From the NCBI RefSeq assembly GCF_024506435.1, contig NZ_JANIET010000001.1, positions 3,844,001-3,908,000 on the forward strand: a DNA stretch of 64,000 nucleotides, read 5' to 3'. A program made the position numbers and the translations under genes. This DNA is from Pantoea trifolii (GTDB taxonomy: Bacteria; Pseudomonadota; Gammaproteobacteria; Enterobacterales; Enterobacteriaceae). The notes under the pieces were generated by a model, which worked only from the letters and a program-made list of their open reading frames with translations, was not told the DNA's origin and made no database searches. Of the stretch, positions 40,631 to 51,120 are shown piece by piece; the stretch's first letter is position 1, and every line of letters begins with the position of its first letter.

Positions 40631-42685
40631 CTAACGCTTCCTGCGCCCTGTATTGACCGCAGTTAGCAAGCCCGGCACTTTTCCTCTGAACATCTCTTCT
40701 AATGTGACGCTTAACTTGCGCCGCCAGTTCGGATATTCATCTACCGTGCCCGGCACGTTGACCGGCGAGGTCATAGCCAGCCAATCCTCTGGTTGCAGCC
40801 CCAGTAATGCGCTGTCAGTCCGTGCAAGATAGCGGTGGAAGCCGCGATTGAGTAGCGGTGTGAAGGATACTCGGCTGGCCACTTTACTTTGGCGTGCAGG
40901 CAACGTATTCATCTGATGCAGCGCATCCAACAGCGCCTGTTTTTGTTTATCCCTTTGTCCCAGCAAGGGAATCAACACGCTCTCTTTGTACAAGCCCAGT
41001 TTGTGCCCCAGAGAAAGATCCTTAAATCCCCAGAATCCCGCCAGCGTCGGCAAATCATGGGTACTGGCGCTGGCAATCGACTGCGCGGGATACTCGTGCG
41101 GCTGACGGTAACTGCCATCGCCGTGCTGCTCGAAGAACAACACTTTCCACGAGAAAATGCCGCTGTTGCGCAGCAGGCTGACGATTTCTTTCGGCACCGT
41201 ACCGAGATCTTCGCCGATCACCATGCAGCGATGGCGCTGACTCTCCAGCGCGAGGATCGCCAGCAGATCGTGCACCGGATACGCCACGTAAGCGCCTTTA
41301 TCCGCGCTTTCGCCGTAGGGGATCCACCACAAACGCAGCAACGCCATGACGTGATCGATGCGCAGTGCGCCGCAGTCGCGCATGTTGGCGCGCAGCAGAT
41401 CGATAAACGGCTGATAGCCACGCGCACGCATCACATGCGGATCGAGCGGCGGCAAACTCCAGTTTTGTCCCTGCGGACCGAGACGATCCGGCGGCGCGCC
41501 GACGGATGCACCAAGCTTGTAAAGCTCCGGATCCTGCCAGGTTTCCGCGCTACCCTGCGCCACGCCGACCGCCAGGTCGCGATATAATCCCACTTCCATA
41601 CCAAGTTCCTGGCTGATCTGACAGCAGATGGCGAACTGCTCTTGCGCTACCCACTGCAACCAACTCCAGAACTGAATCTCATCTTCGTGCTGCGCGCACC
41701 ATTGCTGCACCTCCGGCAACAAGGCATTGCGCCAGCCTTCCGGCCAGTTCGCCCAGCCCCATTCATCGGGATGTTGCTGGCTGCGCTCGGCAAGAATGCC
41801 ATCAAACGCCGCCTGATAACGCAGATGATCGCCGCCCTCGACGATAAATTGCTGGAACGAAGCATCGTCAGCGGCGCGAGGCTGAAAGCGCTGCCAGGCA
41901 AAGCGCAGCGCGGTCAATTTCAGTTCGGCCACCGCGCTGTAATCGACAAACTCGGCCGCGCGCGCTTGCTCCAGCGCCTGGCGTGTTTTCGCCCTTGCCC
42001 ACCAACGCTGGGCTGACTGGCTGCGCTGGAAATCTTCCAGCCGATTAACGTCGATATACAACACGTTGAGCCAGCGGCGCGAGGTTGGGCTGTAAGGACT
42101 GGCGTTTTCTGGCTGTGCAGGATAAAGCGCATGCAAAGGATTGAGGCCGACAAAATCACCGCCATAATCGGCGACCTTCTCCAGCATGTGCGCTAAGTCG
42201 CCGAAATCACCGATGCCCCAATTGTCATCCGATCGCAACGTGTAAAGCTGCACCAGCGCGCCCCACAGTTTCTCGCCTTGCTCGATGGATTCGGGGATAA
42301 AGCAACGTCGTGGCGCGATGATAATGCGCGTCTGCCACTGCTGGCGGCCTTTGCGCAATGTGAGCAGGTGATAACCTTGTGACAGACGCGGCGGCAGCGT
42401 GAGCAATTCGCCGCCCTGCACCTCGCCGCTGAAGCTTTTGCCCTGTTCGGTTTGCAGCTGCCAGGAAAAAGTGCCGCTGCCTTGTGGCGTCAATTGGCGT
42501 TTGCTGCGTGCGGCAAAGACCTGCACCGGCGGCAGCGGTGGCGCTTTGCCGGTGGGCGTTTCCATGACCGCCAGCAACGCGCGTTTGGTCTCATCACTGA
42601 TAGTTTCCGACTCGCCATGCGCATTAATAAAGCGCAGCGAAATGCCAGCATCCTGTGCCGCCTGATCCAGCTTGTTAAGCGTCAT
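40631..42685 (-). CDS. malQ: 4-alpha-glucanotransferase (amylomaltase)
   Basis: The 684-residue GH77 enzyme transfers glucosyl or dextrinyl groups between maltodextrins. It has the nucleophile segment LRIDHVMALLRLWW and the acid/base segment VIGEDLGTVP, with LPTLAGFW near the end of the barrel. The N-terminal extra beta domains of the MalQ type are present. The frame is open upstream, but the ATG at 42683-42685 has GGAG five bases before it and gives MTLNKLDQAAQDAG. About ten residues shorter than E. coli MalQ. It is downstream of malP, 50 bases away, with a REP-like copy between. Confidence 0.96.
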   Translation of the reverse strand: MTLNKLDQAAQDAGISLRFINAHGESETISDETKRALLAVMETPTGKAPPLPPVQVFAARSKRQLTPQGSGTFSWQLQTEQGKSFSGEVQGGELLTLPPRLSQGYHLLTLRKGRQQWQTRIIIAPRRCFIPESIEQGEKLWGALVQLYTLRSDDNWGIGDFGDLAHMLEKVADYGGDFVGLNPLHALYPAQPENASPYSPTSRRWLNVLYIDVNRLEDFQRSQSAQRWWARAKTRQALEQARAAEFVDYSAVAELKLTALRFAWQRFQPRAADDASFQQFIVEGGDHLRYQAAFDGILAERSQQHPDEWGWANWPEGWRNALLPEVQQWCAQHEDEIQFWSWLQWVAQEQFAICCQISQELGMEVGLYRDLAVGVAQGSAETWQDPELYKLGASVGAPPDRLGPQGQNWSLPPLDPHVMRARGYQPFIDLLRANMRDCGALRIDHVMALLRLWWIPYGESADKGAYVAYPVHDLLAILALESQRHRCMVIGEDLGTVPKEIVSLLRNSGIFSWKVLFFEQHGDGSYRQPHEYPAQSIASASTHDLPTLAGFWGFKDLSLGHKLGLYKESVLIPLLGQRDKQKQALLDALHQMNTLPARQSKVASRVSFTPLLNRGFHRYLARTDSALLGLQPEDWLAMTSPVNVPGTVDEYPNWRRKLSVTLEEMFRGKVPGLLTAVNTGRRKR

Positions 42686-42701
42686 TGCTTCTCCGAAATT
42701 T

Positions 42702-42725
42702 GTAGGGTCGCCATTCATGGCGACC
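42702..42725 (+). repeat. REP-like palindrome, copy 3 of 6 (GTAG-headed)
   Basis: GTAG (42702-42705) is followed by the perfect palindrome GGTCGCCATTCATGGCGACC (42706-42725). It lies in the 50-base gap between malP and malQ, 10 bases after the malP stop, so any transcript of malPQ contains the hairpin. Confidence 0.88.
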
Positions 42726-42735
42726 GAAATATCGA

Positions 42736-45141
42736 TTATCGTGCCGTCTGCCAAATCCGCTGCTGGTAATCGCGAATCGAGCGGTCAGAACTGAAACGGC
42801 CAGTATGTGCGGTATTCAGAATGGCCGCGCGCGTCCAGGCGTCCTGATTCTTCCACAACGCTTCCACCTGCTGCTGTGCGGCGATGTAGGCATCAAAGTC
42901 AGCCAGCACCAGCCAGGGATCGCCATTTTTGGTCAGGCTCTGCAGCATCAAGTCAAACGCGTGCTTATCGCCGTCGCTGAACTTGCCCTTCTCCAGCTCC
43001 TTCAGCAATCCATCCAGATAAGGATTTTGTTTGCGCAGCTTTTTCGGACTGTAGCCGCCCGCTTTCAGCGCCTTCACTTCGTCCACGCTGTTGCCGAAGA
43101 TAAAGATATTCTTCGCGCCCACCGCTTCGGCAATCTCCACATTAGCGCCGTCCAGCGTGCCAATGGTGAGCGCACCATTGAGCGCCAGCTTCATATTGCC
43201 GGTGCCGGACGCTTCATAACCGGCGGTAGAAATCTGCTCGGAGAGATCGGCGGCCGGAATCATCAACTCTGCGGCGGTGATGCGGTAATCCGGGATAAAC
43301 ACCACTTTGAGGCGATCGCCGACGCGCGGATCGTTGTTAATCACCTCCGCCACTTTGTTGATGGCATAGATGATGTTTTTGGCGAGGTAATAGCCGGGCG
43401 CGGCTTTGGCGCCAAACAGGAACACGCGCGGCACAAAGTCGGGGTTATCCGGGTTATCGCGCAGCTGGCGATAGCAGTGCAGCATATGCAGCAAACTGAG
43501 GTGCTGACGTTTGTACTCGTGCAGCCGCTTGATCTGTACGTCAAACAGCGCATCCGGATTGATATCAATGCCGGTCACGCGCTTGATGTAGAGCGTTAAG
43601 CGCTGCTTGTTTTGCTGCTTGATGTCGCGGAACTGCTGACGAAACGCTTTTTTGCGGGCAAACGGTGCCAGCCACGCCAGCGCATCAAGATCGTTGGCCC
43701 ACTCAACCTGCAAGCTGTCATCAATCAGCGTCGATAGCAGCGGGTTGCATTGTTTTAACCAGCGGCGCGGCGTAATGCCGTTGGTGACGTTATGAAATTT
43801 GTTCGGCCACAGCCGGTGATATTCCGGGAACAGATCTTTCACCACCAGCTCGGAGTGCAGCGCCGCCACGCCGTTGACGGCGAAACAGCTCACCACGCAC
43901 AGATTCGCCATGCGCACCTGACCGTCAGCCACCACCGCCAGCTTGTGCCAGGTGGCTTTGTCATCCGGCCACTGTTGCTTCACCACCTTTTTCAGGCGGC
44001 GATTAATCTCACGGATAATCAACATATGGCGCGGCAACAGGTCACGTACCAGCTTCTCATCCCAACGCTCCAGCGCTTCCGGCATCAGCGTGTGATTGGT
44101 GTAGGCAAAGGTGCGGCTGGTGATGTGCCACGCATCGTCCCAACTCAATTGATGCTCGTCCAACAGCACGCGCAGCATCTCCGGAATGGCGATGGTAGGA
44201 TGCGTGTCGTTAAGCTGGATCACTTCGAAATCGGGCAAAGTGCGAATGGCGCGCCCGGCGAGATGATGGCGCCGCAAAATATCGCCCACCGCGCAGGCGC
44301 ACTGGAAATACTGCTGCATCAGGCGTAGTCGCTTACCTTCGGCATGATTATCATTGGGATAGAGCACTTTGGTCAGCTTGTCGGCGTCGATGCCTTGCTG
44401 CTCGGCCTGCAGGCATTGGCCGTTGTTAAACGCGGTGAGATCGAACGGCTGCGCGCTGCAGGCTTTCCACAGTCGCAGCGGCAGCGTGATGCCGTTGCGA
44501 TAACCCACCACCGGCAAATCCCAGGCTTCGCCTTTGAGGTGAATTTTAGGTCGCCAGAGGATGCTGCCATCGTGATTCTCTTTGACCTTGCCGCCAAGGC
44601 CAACCTGCACATCCAGCGCGGCGTTATGGCGGAACCACGGATAGCGATCGCGCTGCCAGTCATCCGGCGCTTCCTGCTGCTGTCCATCGGTAAACGTCTG
44701 GCGAAACAGGCCGTATTGATAGTTGAGGCCGTGGCCCATCGCGGCCTGGCCGACGGTCGCCATTGAATCCATATAGCAGGCGGCTAAGCGCCCCAATCCG
44801 CCGTTGCCGAGTGCCGGATCCACCTCCTCTTCCAGCAGTTCGCTCAGCTCAATCTGATGTTCCGCCAGCGCGGCTTGCACCTCGTTGTACCAGCCAAGAT
44901 TAAGCAGATTGTTGCCGGTTAAACGCCCCAGCAGAAACTCCATCGACAGATAGTTGACGTGACGCTGCCCTTGTTTAGGTGGCGCAGGTTGCTGCGTCGC
45001 CAGCATTTCTGCCAGCACGCTGCTCAGCGCTTGCCACCATTGGTGCGGTGTCATTTGCTGGGCGGACGTGAGTCCAAGATGTTGCCATTGGCGGGTAAGA
45101 GCGGCGTCGAAACGTGTTTTATTGAATTTTTGCTGCGACAT
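42736..45141 (-). CDS. malP: Maltodextrin phosphorylase
   Basis: The 801-residue GT35 enzyme phosphorolyses maltodextrins to glucose-1-phosphate, using PLP. The PLP-lysine segment is [14 protein letters not shown] near residue 630-645. Other family segments are [30 protein letters not shown] and [14 protein letters not shown]. The match is to MalP; GlgP is a possible paralogue but malQ adjacency decides. AAGGG precedes the ATG. No MalT box (GGATGA type) was found in the 170 bases upstream, and malT is not adjacent. Confidence 0.95.
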   Translation of the reverse strand: MSQQKFNKTRFDAALTRQWQHLGLTSAQQMTPHQWWQALSSVLAEMLATQQPAPPKQGQRHVNYLSMEFLLGRLTGNNLLNLGWYNEVQAALAEHQIELSELLEEEVDPALGNGGLGRLAACYMDSMATVGQAAMGHGLNYQYGLFRQTFTDGQQQEAPDDWQRDRYPWFRHNAALDVQVGLGGKVKENHDGSILWRPKIHLKGEAWDLPVVGYRNGITLPLRLWKACSAQPFDLTAFNNGQCLQAEQQGIDADKLTKVLYPNDNHAEGKRLRLMQQYFQCACAVGDILRRHHLAGRAIRTLPDFEVIQLNDTHPTIAIPEMLRVLLDEHQLSWDDAWHITSRTFAYTNHTLMPEALERWDEKLVRDLLPRHMLIIREINRRLKKVVKQQWPDDKATWHKLAVVADGQVRMANLCVVSCFAVNGVAALHSELVVKDLFPEYHRLWPNKFHNVTNGITPRRWLKQCNPLLSTLIDDSLQVEWANDLDALAWLAPFARKKAFRQQFRDIKQQNKQRLTLYIKRVTGIDINPDALFDVQIKRLHEYKRQHLSLLHMLHCYRQLRDNPDNPDFVPRVFLFGAKAAPGYYLAKNIIYAINKVAEVINNDPRVGDRLKVVFIPDYRITAAELMIPAADLSEQISTAGYEASGTGNMKLALNGALTIGTLDGANVEIAEAVGAKNIFIFGNSVDEVKALKAGGYSPKKLRKQNPYLDGLLKELEKGKFSDGDKHAFDLMLQSLTKNGDPWLVLADFDAYIAAQQQVEALWKNQDAWTRAAILNTAHTGRFSSDRSIRDYQQRIWQTAR

Positions 45142-45280
45142 ATCAATCCCTTCGTGTCCGTTAACGGTAAAGCCGGGGCGAGCGCAAGAGGTGAATGGAT
45201 AAGTAAAGCTGGGGCCGCAGAAAAAAGCGACAGGGAAATGTCAGTACCAGGAAAAAAATCGTGCACGCTGGGTGTCGAAC

Positions 45281-45300
45281 GGTCGCCATTCATGGCGACC
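45281..45300 (+). repeat. REP-like palindrome, copy 4 of 6 (no GTAG head)
   Basis: The perfect palindrome GGTCGCCATTCATGGCGACC lies 13 bases downstream of the glpR stop and 140 upstream of malP. The four preceding bases are GAAC rather than GTAG, so this copy may have lost the head tetranucleotide. Confidence 0.85.
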
Positions 45301-45313
45301 GTTTACCACGCGA

Positions 45314-46072
45314 TCAACACAATTCGAGGTGAACTTCGTGCTGCTCAATCACTTTCAGCACGCTGGCCGGCGGGCTTTGATCGGTATACATGTAATCAAT
45401 CAGGCTCATATTGCCGAGGTTGACCATCGCATTGCGGCCAAACTTCGAGTGATCCACCACCAGCATCACGCAGCGCGAGTTTTCGATAATGGCGCGTTTG
45501 GTGCGCACTTCGTGATAATCGAACTCCAGCAGCGAACCATCCATATCAATACCGCTGATACCGAGAATGCCGTAATCGAGGCGGAACTGCGAAATGAAGT
45601 CCAGCGTCGCTTCGCCCATGATGCCGCCATCGCGCGTGCGCACTTCGCCGCCGGCGATAATCACGCGGAAATCCGGTTTCGCCATCAGCAGAATCGCTAC
45701 GTTGAGGTTGTTGGTGACGACGCGCAGATTATTGTGATTGAGCAGCGCATGCGCCACCGCTTCCGGCGTGGTGCCGATATCAATAAACAGCGTGGCGCCA
45801 TCAGGGATCTGGCTCGCCACACGCTCGGCGATACGCGCTTTCTCCGCCGACCACATCATCTTACGATCCTGCCATGCGGTGTTTTCTGAGCTGGACGGCA
45901 GCGCCGCCCCGCCGTGATGGCGCATAATTTTGTTCTGATCGGCCAGGTCGTTCAGGTCACGCCGAATGGTTTGCGGGCTGACTTCAAAGTGATCCACCAG
46001 CTCTTCGGTACTGACATATCCCTGACGCCGGACCAGGTCGATAATGGCGTCATGACGTTGCGTCTGCTTCAC
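45314..46072 (-). CDS. glpR: Glycerol-3-phosphate regulon repressor
   Basis: The 252-residue DeoR-family repressor binds operators of glp genes and leaves them when glycerol-3-phosphate is present. The N-terminal helix-turn-helix (residues 18-58, GYVSTEELVDHFEVSPQTIRRDL) is followed by the DeoR sugar-phosphate sensor domain with FIDIGTTPEAVAHAL and VVTNNLNVA. Length equals E. coli GlpR. It is in the order glpE-glpG-glpR, with short gaps, and diverges as a group from glpD. Confidence 0.97.
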   Translation of the reverse strand: MKQTQRHDAIIDLVRRQGYVSTEELVDHFEVSPQTIRRDLNDLADQNKIMRHHGGAALPSSSENTAWQDRKMMWSAEKARIAERVASQIPDGATLFIDIGTTPEAVAHALLNHNNLRVVTNNLNVAILLMAKPDFRVIIAGGEVRTRDGGIMGEATLDFISQFRLDYGILGISGIDMDGSLLEFDYHEVRTKRAIIENSRCVMLVVDHSKFGRNAMVNLGNMSLIDYMYTDQSPPASVLKVIEQHEVHLELC

Positions 46073-46114
46073 ATCTCTCTCCTCGGCTCGTAGCCGCTTC
46101 TTTTATTGGTGCTG

Positions 46115-46942
46115 CTAACGACGCGTGATCTTACGCGTATCAACAAATGCCATCGCTAACCCCACCAGCAAGCCGGTGACGTGCGCGGCGTTGGCGATCG
46201 ACAGGCCAAATGCGCCGTACCAGCCAATCACCAACCAGACGACCGCGAAGCCAATCAGGCCGCGTTCGAGATAAATACCACTTTCGGGATCGCGCTCGCC
46301 GCGCAGCCAGCAGTAACCCATCAGCGCGTAAACCACGCCCGACAAGCCACCAAACAGCACGCCGCTAAACTTGGCCTGCATCCAGCCGGTCAGCAGCGCG
46401 GAGATCAGCATAATCACAAACAGCTTACCGCTGCCGAGACGCTTCTCGACGGCACCGCCGAGATACCACCACCACATCAGGTTGAACAGGATGTGCAGCA
46501 GCGAGAAGTGCAGCAGCGCATGGCTAAACCAGCGCCACACCTGGAAATATTGCGAAGAGTCCGCTGGCCACGCCAGCCAATCCAGCGCCACATCATCACC
46601 GACGATCTGCATCAGAATAAACACCGCGATGCAGGCGACCATGATGGTCATGGTGAGCGGACCTGCGCGTTCGCGAATGCTCGACCAGATGTGGGTGCGC
46701 TCGTAGCGCAAGCCACTTTCGGTGCTGCCGCTATGCCAGCTGGCAGCCTGATAGCGCGGATGGTTGGGATCGCGCACGAACTGCGCGAGTTCGTTTTCGA
46801 CCATCTCAAACTTACTGTCATCGTCCAACATGATGACGAAGTGGCTTTCGCGCTCAATGCGTAACGTCACGCCGCGTGTCGCCATGTAGTCGACAAACGC
46901 CTGCGCCATGCGCGGATTGTTAAACTGGGTGATGCGCATCAT
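46115..46942 (-). CDS. glpG: Rhomboid intramembrane protease GlpG
   Basis: The 275-residue protein has an N-terminal cytoplasmic domain (residues 1-85) and six transmembrane helices. The catalytic dyad is Ser201 in [10 protein letters not shown] and His254 in NAAHVTG, the E. coli numbering exactly. Family segments [19 protein letters not shown] and GSGKLFVI are present. Two adjacent ATG codons could start it. The substrate in this organism is unknown. It lies between glpE and glpR. Confidence 0.97.
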   Translation of the reverse strand: MMRITQFNNPRMAQAFVDYMATRGVTLRIERESHFVIMLDDDSKFEMVENELAQFVRDPNHPRYQAASWHSGSTESGLRYERTHIWSSIRERAGPLTMTIMVACIAVFILMQIVGDDVALDWLAWPADSSQYFQVWRWFSHALLHFSLLHILFNLMWWWYLGGAVEKRLGSGKLFVIMLISALLTGWMQAKFSGVLFGGLSGVVYALMGYCWLRGERDPESGIYLERGLIGFAVVWLVIGWYGAFGLSIANAAHVTGLLVGLAMAFVDTRKITRR

Positions 46943-46971
46943 GCGGTGCTCTCCTTCCTTATGCGATGGGC

Positions 46972-47298
46972 TTAGGCGTCACCGAGGGCAACCTGCGCCG
47001 GGAATGCCGCGCGCCAGGCGTCAAATCCGCCGTCAATGCTGTACGCTGCGCTGAATCCCTGGCCCAGCAAGAACTGCGCCGCTCCTTTGCTGCTGTTGCC
47101 GTGATAGCACATCACCAGCACCGGCAATGCCTGATTCGCGTTGGCGATGAAATCCGCCAGATTGTCATTGGTCAGATGCTGCGCGCCCGCCGCGTGGCCC
47201 ATCATAAAGCTCTGCGGATCACGGATATCCACCAGCTGCGCACCTTGTGCCAGATGCTCTTGCGCCTGCAGGACATTAATACACTCGAAGGTTTCCAT
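46972..47298 (-). CDS. glpE: Thiosulfate sulfurtransferase GlpE (single-domain rhodanese)
   Basis: The 108-residue rhodanese transfers sulfur from thiosulfate to thiol acceptors. The persulfide cysteine is Cys64 in [20 protein letters not shown] is the conserved entry motif. The frame is open 41 codons upstream, into the glpD control region, but the ATG at 47296-47298 gives [13 protein letters not shown] and the exact E. coli length. A GAGAGA site precedes it. Confidence 0.96.
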   Translation of the reverse strand: METFECINVLQAQEHLAQGAQLVDIRDPQSFMMGHAAGAQHLTNDNLADFIANANQALPVLVMCYHGNSSKGAAQFLLGQGFSAAYSIDGGFDAWRAAFPAQVALGDA

Positions 47299-47402
47299 GG
47301 TGTCTCTCATTACTTGGTCACAATTAGCGCCTAGTTTAACCTGAGAAGCCGCCGCGATAACCTGACAACTTATAGGGTTATGTGATTTTTTTCCTGTCGG
47401 AA

Positions 47403-47418
47403 TGTTAGCTATATCACG
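47403..47418. promoter_or_regulatory. Candidate CRP site upstream of glpD
   Basis: TGTTA-GCTATA-TCACG matches TGTGA-N6-TCACA at eight of ten positions. It lies 110 bases before the glpD start in the glpE-glpD divergent region. E. coli glpD is CRP-activated, so the site fits expectation. Match quality is moderate. Confidence 0.5.
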
Positions 47419-47474
47419 CAAAAATGTTTTTATTCAGTTAACCGCTGGCGTCGATGTTGGTTTCCGATTATTAT

Positions 47475-47514
47475 TACGCTCGAAAACGAACATTTTAGAA
47501 CTATTCCGAACATC
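47475..47514. promoter_or_regulatory. Tandem GlpR operators at glpD
   Basis: The first 20-mer (47475-47494, TACGCTCGAAAACGAACATT) fits the palindromic GlpR consensus WATGTTCGWTAWCGAACATW at about 17 of 20 positions. A second, weaker 20-mer (47495-47514) directly abuts it, with a good right half CGAACAT and a poor left half. Adjacent 20-bp operators fit cooperative GlpR binding. Both end just before the glpD ribosome site, so they overlap the early transcribed region. Confidence 0.65.
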
Positions 47515-47526
47515 GGAGGAGATGAC

Positions 47527-49035
47527 GTGGAAACCAAAGACCTGATCGTGATCGGCGGCGGCATTAACGGAGCCGGCATTGCAGTGGACGCTGCAGGACG
47601 CGGACTGTCGGTGCTGATGCTGGAGGCGCGGGATTTGGCCTGTGCAACCTCCTCCAACAGCTCGAAATTGATTCACGGCGGCCTGCGCTACCTTGAGCAC
47701 TATGAATTCCGCCTGGTAGGCGAAGCCTTAGCAGAACGTGAAGTGCTGCTGAAAATGGCGCCGCATATCGCCTTCCCGATGCGTTTCCGTCTGCCGCACC
47801 GTCCGCATCTGCGTCCGGCGTGGATGATCCGCATGGGCCTGTTTATGTACGATCGCCTCGGCAAACGCACCACGCTGCCGGGCAGCAAAAGCCTGCGTTT
47901 TGGCGCGGATTCGGCCCTCAAGCCGGAGATCACGCGCGGATTCGAATATTCTGACTGCTGGGTTGATGATGCGCGCATGGTGGTTCTCAATGCGCAGGAA
48001 GTGGAAAAACAGGGCGGCGAAGTTCGCACCCGCACTCGCGTGACCCGCGCCTGGCGTGAAGCCGGTTTGTGGATGGTAGAAGCCGAAGATATTGATACCG
48101 GCAAAACCTACACCTGGCGCGCTAAAGGTCTGGTCAATGCGGCCGGTCCGTGGGTAAAAGAGTTCTTCGACGATGGCCTGAAGCTGAAATCGCCGTACGG
48201 CATTCGTCTGATCAAAGGCAGCCACATCGTGGTGCCGCGCGTACATCGTGAAAAGCAGGCGTATATCCTGCAGAACGAAGATAACCGTATCGTGTTTGTC
48301 ATTCCGTGGATGGATGAGTTCTCCATCATTGGTACCACCGACGTGGAGTACAAAGGCGATCCGAAAGACGTGAAGATCGATGACAACGAAATCAGCTACC
48401 TGCTGAAGGTGTTCAACGGACATTTCAAACAACAGCTGAGCAAAGATGACATCGTCTGGACTTACTCGGGCGTGCGCCCGCTGTGCGATGACGAATCGGA
48501 CTCACCGCAGGCCATCACCCGCGATTACACGCTGGATGTGCATGACGACAACGGCCAGGCACCGCTGCTGTCGGTATTCGGCGGCAAGCTGACCACCTAT
48601 CGCAAGCTGGCGGAACATGCGCTGGAGAAACTGACCAGGTACTACCCGAACATCGGCCCAGCATGGACCAAAAACGCGGTATTGCCGGGCGGTGATTTCT
48701 CCGGTTCACGCGATGATTACGCCGCTGGCCTGCGTCGTCGCTATCCGTTTATCAGCGAAGGTATGGCGCGTCACTTTGCCCGTACTTACGGCAGCCGCAC
48801 CGAAGAGCTGCTGGCAGACGCGAAGAGCATCGACGATTTGGGCGAGAACTTCGGTCACGAGTTCTATGAAGCCGAGCTGCGTTACCTGGTGAAAAACGAA
48901 TGGGTGCGCGAGCTGGATGATGCGATTTGGCGTCGTACCAAACAAGGTATGTGGCTAAACGAAGCCGAGCAGGCGCGCATTGCTGAGTGGCTGGCGGTTA
49001 ACGCACAGAAACCGGCGTTGTCGTTAGCGTCATAA
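47527..49035 (+). CDS. glpD: Aerobic glycerol-3-phosphate dehydrogenase
   Basis: The 502-residue membrane-associated flavoenzyme oxidises glycerol-3-phosphate to dihydroxyacetone phosphate and passes electrons to quinone. The FAD motif IGGGINGAGIAVDAAGRG begins at residue 9; ATSSNSSKLIHGGLRYLE is the conserved FAD/substrate segment. It starts with GTG, with a strong GGAGGAG site (E. coli glpD uses ATG). Expression is probably under GlpR and CRP as judged by upstream sites. A perfect 12-bp hairpin and a REP-like copy follow. Confidence 0.98.
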   Translation: METKDLIVIGGGINGAGIAVDAAGRGLSVLMLEARDLACATSSNSSKLIHGGLRYLEHYEFRLVGEALAEREVLLKMAPHIAFPMRFRLPHRPHLRPAWMIRMGLFMYDRLGKRTTLPGSKSLRFGADSALKPEITRGFEYSDCWVDDARMVVLNAQEVEKQGGEVRTRTRVTRAWREAGLWMVEAEDIDTGKTYTWRAKGLVNAAGPWVKEFFDDGLKLKSPYGIRLIKGSHIVVPRVHREKQAYILQNEDNRIVFVIPWMDEFSIIGTTDVEYKGDPKDVKIDDNEISYLLKVFNGHFKQQLSKDDIVWTYSGVRPLCDDESDSPQAITRDYTLDVHDDNGQAPLLSVFGGKLTTYRKLAEHALEKLTRYYPNIGPAWTKNAVLPGGDFSGSRDDYAAGLRRRYPFISEGMARHFARTYGSRTEELLADAKSIDDLGENFGHEFYEAELRYLVKNEWVRELDDAIWRRTKQGMWLNEAEQARIAEWLAVNAQKPALSLAS

Positions 49036-49040
49036 TATAA

Positions 49041-49070
49041 AAACGGGGCGTCGTAAATGACGCCCCGTTT
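49041..49070 (+). terminator. Terminator after glpD
   Basis: AAACGGGGCGTC (49041-49052) pairs perfectly with GACGCCCCGTTT (49059-49070) around a 6-base loop. It begins 5 bases after the glpD stop. On the minus strand TTTATATTA follows, so it may also catch leftward transcripts from iolE. Confidence 0.82.
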
Positions 49071-49072
49071 AC

Positions 49073-49096
49073 GTAGGGTCGCCATTCATGGCGACC
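49073..49096 (+). repeat. REP-like palindrome, copy 5 of 6 (GTAG-headed)
   Basis: GTAG (49073-49076) precedes the perfect palindrome GGTCGCCATTCATGGCGACC (49077-49096). It follows the glpD terminator by two bases and lies 18 bases past the iolE stop, in the convergent glpD/iolE gap. Confidence 0.88.
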
Positions 49097-49114
49097 TTTT
49101 TAATGTCTACTCGT

Positions 49115-50011
49115 TTACAAACCCGCATTCTCGCGGATGTATTTACGCGCTTTCACCGCATATTCGAACGGATTGGCCAGCGCCGGATCCTGCTCCGCTT
49201 CCACCACCATCCAGCCTTTATAGCCGTAATCATCGAGGATTTTGAACACCGGTTTGAAATCAATCACGCCATCGCCCGGCACGGTGAAAGTCCCCTTCTT
49301 CACGCCATCCAGGAACGACAGCGATTTCTCGCGCACTTCCGCCACCACGCTGTCGCGCACATCTTTAAGATGCACATGGAAAATACGCGGCAGATATTTG
49401 GTCAGCACATCCAGCATTGCCTGCTGTGAACCTTCGGAATAGTAGATGTGGCCGGTATCGTACAGCAGGCCAACATTCTCATTGGTCATTTCCATAAAGC
49501 GATCAATCTCAGCTGGCGTTTGGATGCCGGTGCCCATGTGATGGTGCAGCGTCAAACGCATGCCTTTCTTCGCGGCGATCTCCGCCAGTTCGTTGTAGCC
49601 TTCCGCCGTTAAGCGCCACTCTTCATCCGTGAAAATCGGCTTCTGCTCCAGCACCGCCAGCGTGGTGCCCTGAATACTTTTGCTCTGCTCAGAGCAACCA
49701 ATCACGCGCGCGCCCATCGCATGCAGGAAGTTCATGTGATTGGTGAATTCGTCGATGGTTTTCGCTTTTTCGCCGTTGGCGAAGAAGGTGCTGAACCACG
49801 CGTTGCAGATCTGAATACCACGGATATCCAGCATCGGCTTGAGAATCGCCGGATCGCGCGGGTATTTGCTGCCCACTTCGCTACCGGTAAAGCCTGCCAG
49901 CGCCATTTCACTGACGGTTTGCTGGAAGGTGTTTTCGCTGCCCAGCTCCGGCATGTCGTCGTTGGTCCAGCCGATTGGCGCAATCGCCAGTTTTACGTTG
50001 TCTTTGTTCAT
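49115..50011 (-). CDS. iolE: Inosose dehydratase
   Basis: The 298-residue TIM-barrel enzyme dehydrates 2-keto-myo-inositol to 3D-(3,5/4)-trihydroxycyclohexane-1,2-dione, step two of inositol catabolism. The N-terminal signature [14 protein letters not shown] (residues 11-24) is diagnostic of IolE. Metal-site segments are [18 protein letters not shown] and FHVHLKDVR, with VVEAEQDP near the end. It follows iolG by 65 bases and is the last gene of the leftward iolD-iolG-iolE unit. Confidence 0.95.
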   Translation of the reverse strand: MNKDNVKLAIAPIGWTNDDMPELGSENTFQQTVSEMALAGFTGSEVGSKYPRDPAILKPMLDIRGIQICNAWFSTFFANGEKAKTIDEFTNHMNFLHAMGARVIGCSEQSKSIQGTTLAVLEQKPIFTDEEWRLTAEGYNELAEIAAKKGMRLTLHHHMGTGIQTPAEIDRFMEMTNENVGLLYDTGHIYYSEGSQQAMLDVLTKYLPRIFHVHLKDVRDSVVAEVREKSLSFLDGVKKGTFTVPGDGVIDFKPVFKILDDYGYKGWMVVEAEQDPALANPFEYAVKARKYIRENAGL

Positions 50012-50076
50012 CTTGTTGTCCCTGATTCACAGAGGCGGCCGCTGAGCCGCCGAGGAGTATTTAGCGCACAGCTCAG

Positions 50077-51090
50077 TTATTTGGCGTAGAAATCCGGACG
50101 CGGCGGCATGGTAACCGGCTCGATTGCGCCGCTGTTCTGCGCTTTCTGGCAGGCATCGGCGGCCACGGAAGCAGCGAAACCATCCCAGGCAGAAGGTCCG
50201 GTCAGCTGGCCGTCTTTCACGTCATTAATAAACGCTTGCAGCTCAACGTCATACGCATCGATGAAACGGTCTTTCCAGTCGGTCAGCAGCGGCACGCCGA
50301 GACGCGCGTTTTTGCGCGTTTGGATCGCCGAAGGCTCCGGCAGCTTCGCGATGCCCTCTTCGCCCACCACTTCACACTGAATGTCGTAGCCGTACGCGCA
50401 GTTAACGAAGATCTCCACGTCAATACGGATGCCTTTCTGCGTTTCAAACAGCACGATTTGCGGATCTTTCAGCTTGGCGTGAGACTTCGACGTGGTACGC
50501 GGGAACACCACCTGCACGGTTTTGTAGTCGTCTTCCGTCAGCCAGCGCAGCACATCCAGCTCGTGAATCAGGGTGTTGGTGATCGCCATGTCGGTGGTGT
50601 AATTCTCACCGACGCTCTGGTTGCGGTGCGCGCAGTGCAGCATCAGCGGCTCGCCGATTTCACCGTCGGTAATCACTTTTTTCAGCGCGCGATAGCCGGT
50701 ATCGTACGGGCGCATAAAGCCAACCTGCACCAGACGTTTACCGTGTTTGATCTCGGCATCAACAATGCGTCGGCAACCTTCAGCGCTCAGCGCCAGCGGC
50801 TTTTCACAGAACACCGGTTTGCCGGCCGCGATGGCCGCCAGCGTGAACTCTTCGTGGGTCGGATCCCAGGACGTCACCAGCACAGCGTCAACGTCTGGTG
50901 AGTTGATCACCTGATGACCATCCTGATAGACCTCGGCTTCGATATTCAGACGTTGCAGCGCAGCGCGCGCGCCTTCTACGTTGATATCAGAAACCGCCAC
51001 CACTTTCGCACCCTGCAAAACGTTATTGCAGCGACGAATGTGTTCCTGACCAATTGCACCGGTACCAATTACACCGAGTTTGAGCGTCAT
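50077..51090 (-). CDS. iolG: Inositol 2-dehydrogenase
   Basis: The 337-residue Gfo/Idh/MocA-family enzyme oxidises myo-inositol to 2-keto-myo-inositol with NAD. The NAD motif GTGAIGQEH is at residues 9-17 and the catalytic Lys97 lies in CEKPLA. His176 is in [10 protein letters not shown]. In B. subtilis IolG the triad is reported as Lys97, Asp172 and His176; residue 172 here is Asn (codon AAC), a possible change of a catalytic residue. The rest is typical. An ERIC element separates it from iolD upstream. Confidence 0.93.
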   Translation of the reverse strand: MTLKLGVIGTGAIGQEHIRRCNNVLQGAKVVAVSDINVEGARAALQRLNIEAEVYQDGHQVINSPDVDAVLVTSWDPTHEEFTLAAIAAGKPVFCEKPLALSAEGCRRIVDAEIKHGKRLVQVGFMRPYDTGYRALKKVITDGEIGEPLMLHCAHRNQSVGENYTTDMAITNTLIHELDVLRWLTEDDYKTVQVVFPRTTSKSHAKLKDPQIVLFETQKGIRIDVEIFVNCAYGYDIQCEVVGEEGIAKLPEPSAIQTRKNARLGVPLLTDWKDRFIDAYDVELQAFINDVKDGQLTGPSAWDGFAASVAADACQKAQNSGAIEPVTMPPRPDFYAK

Positions 51091-51120
51091 AGTTACACCT
51101 GTAGATGTAGAGTCGGATAA

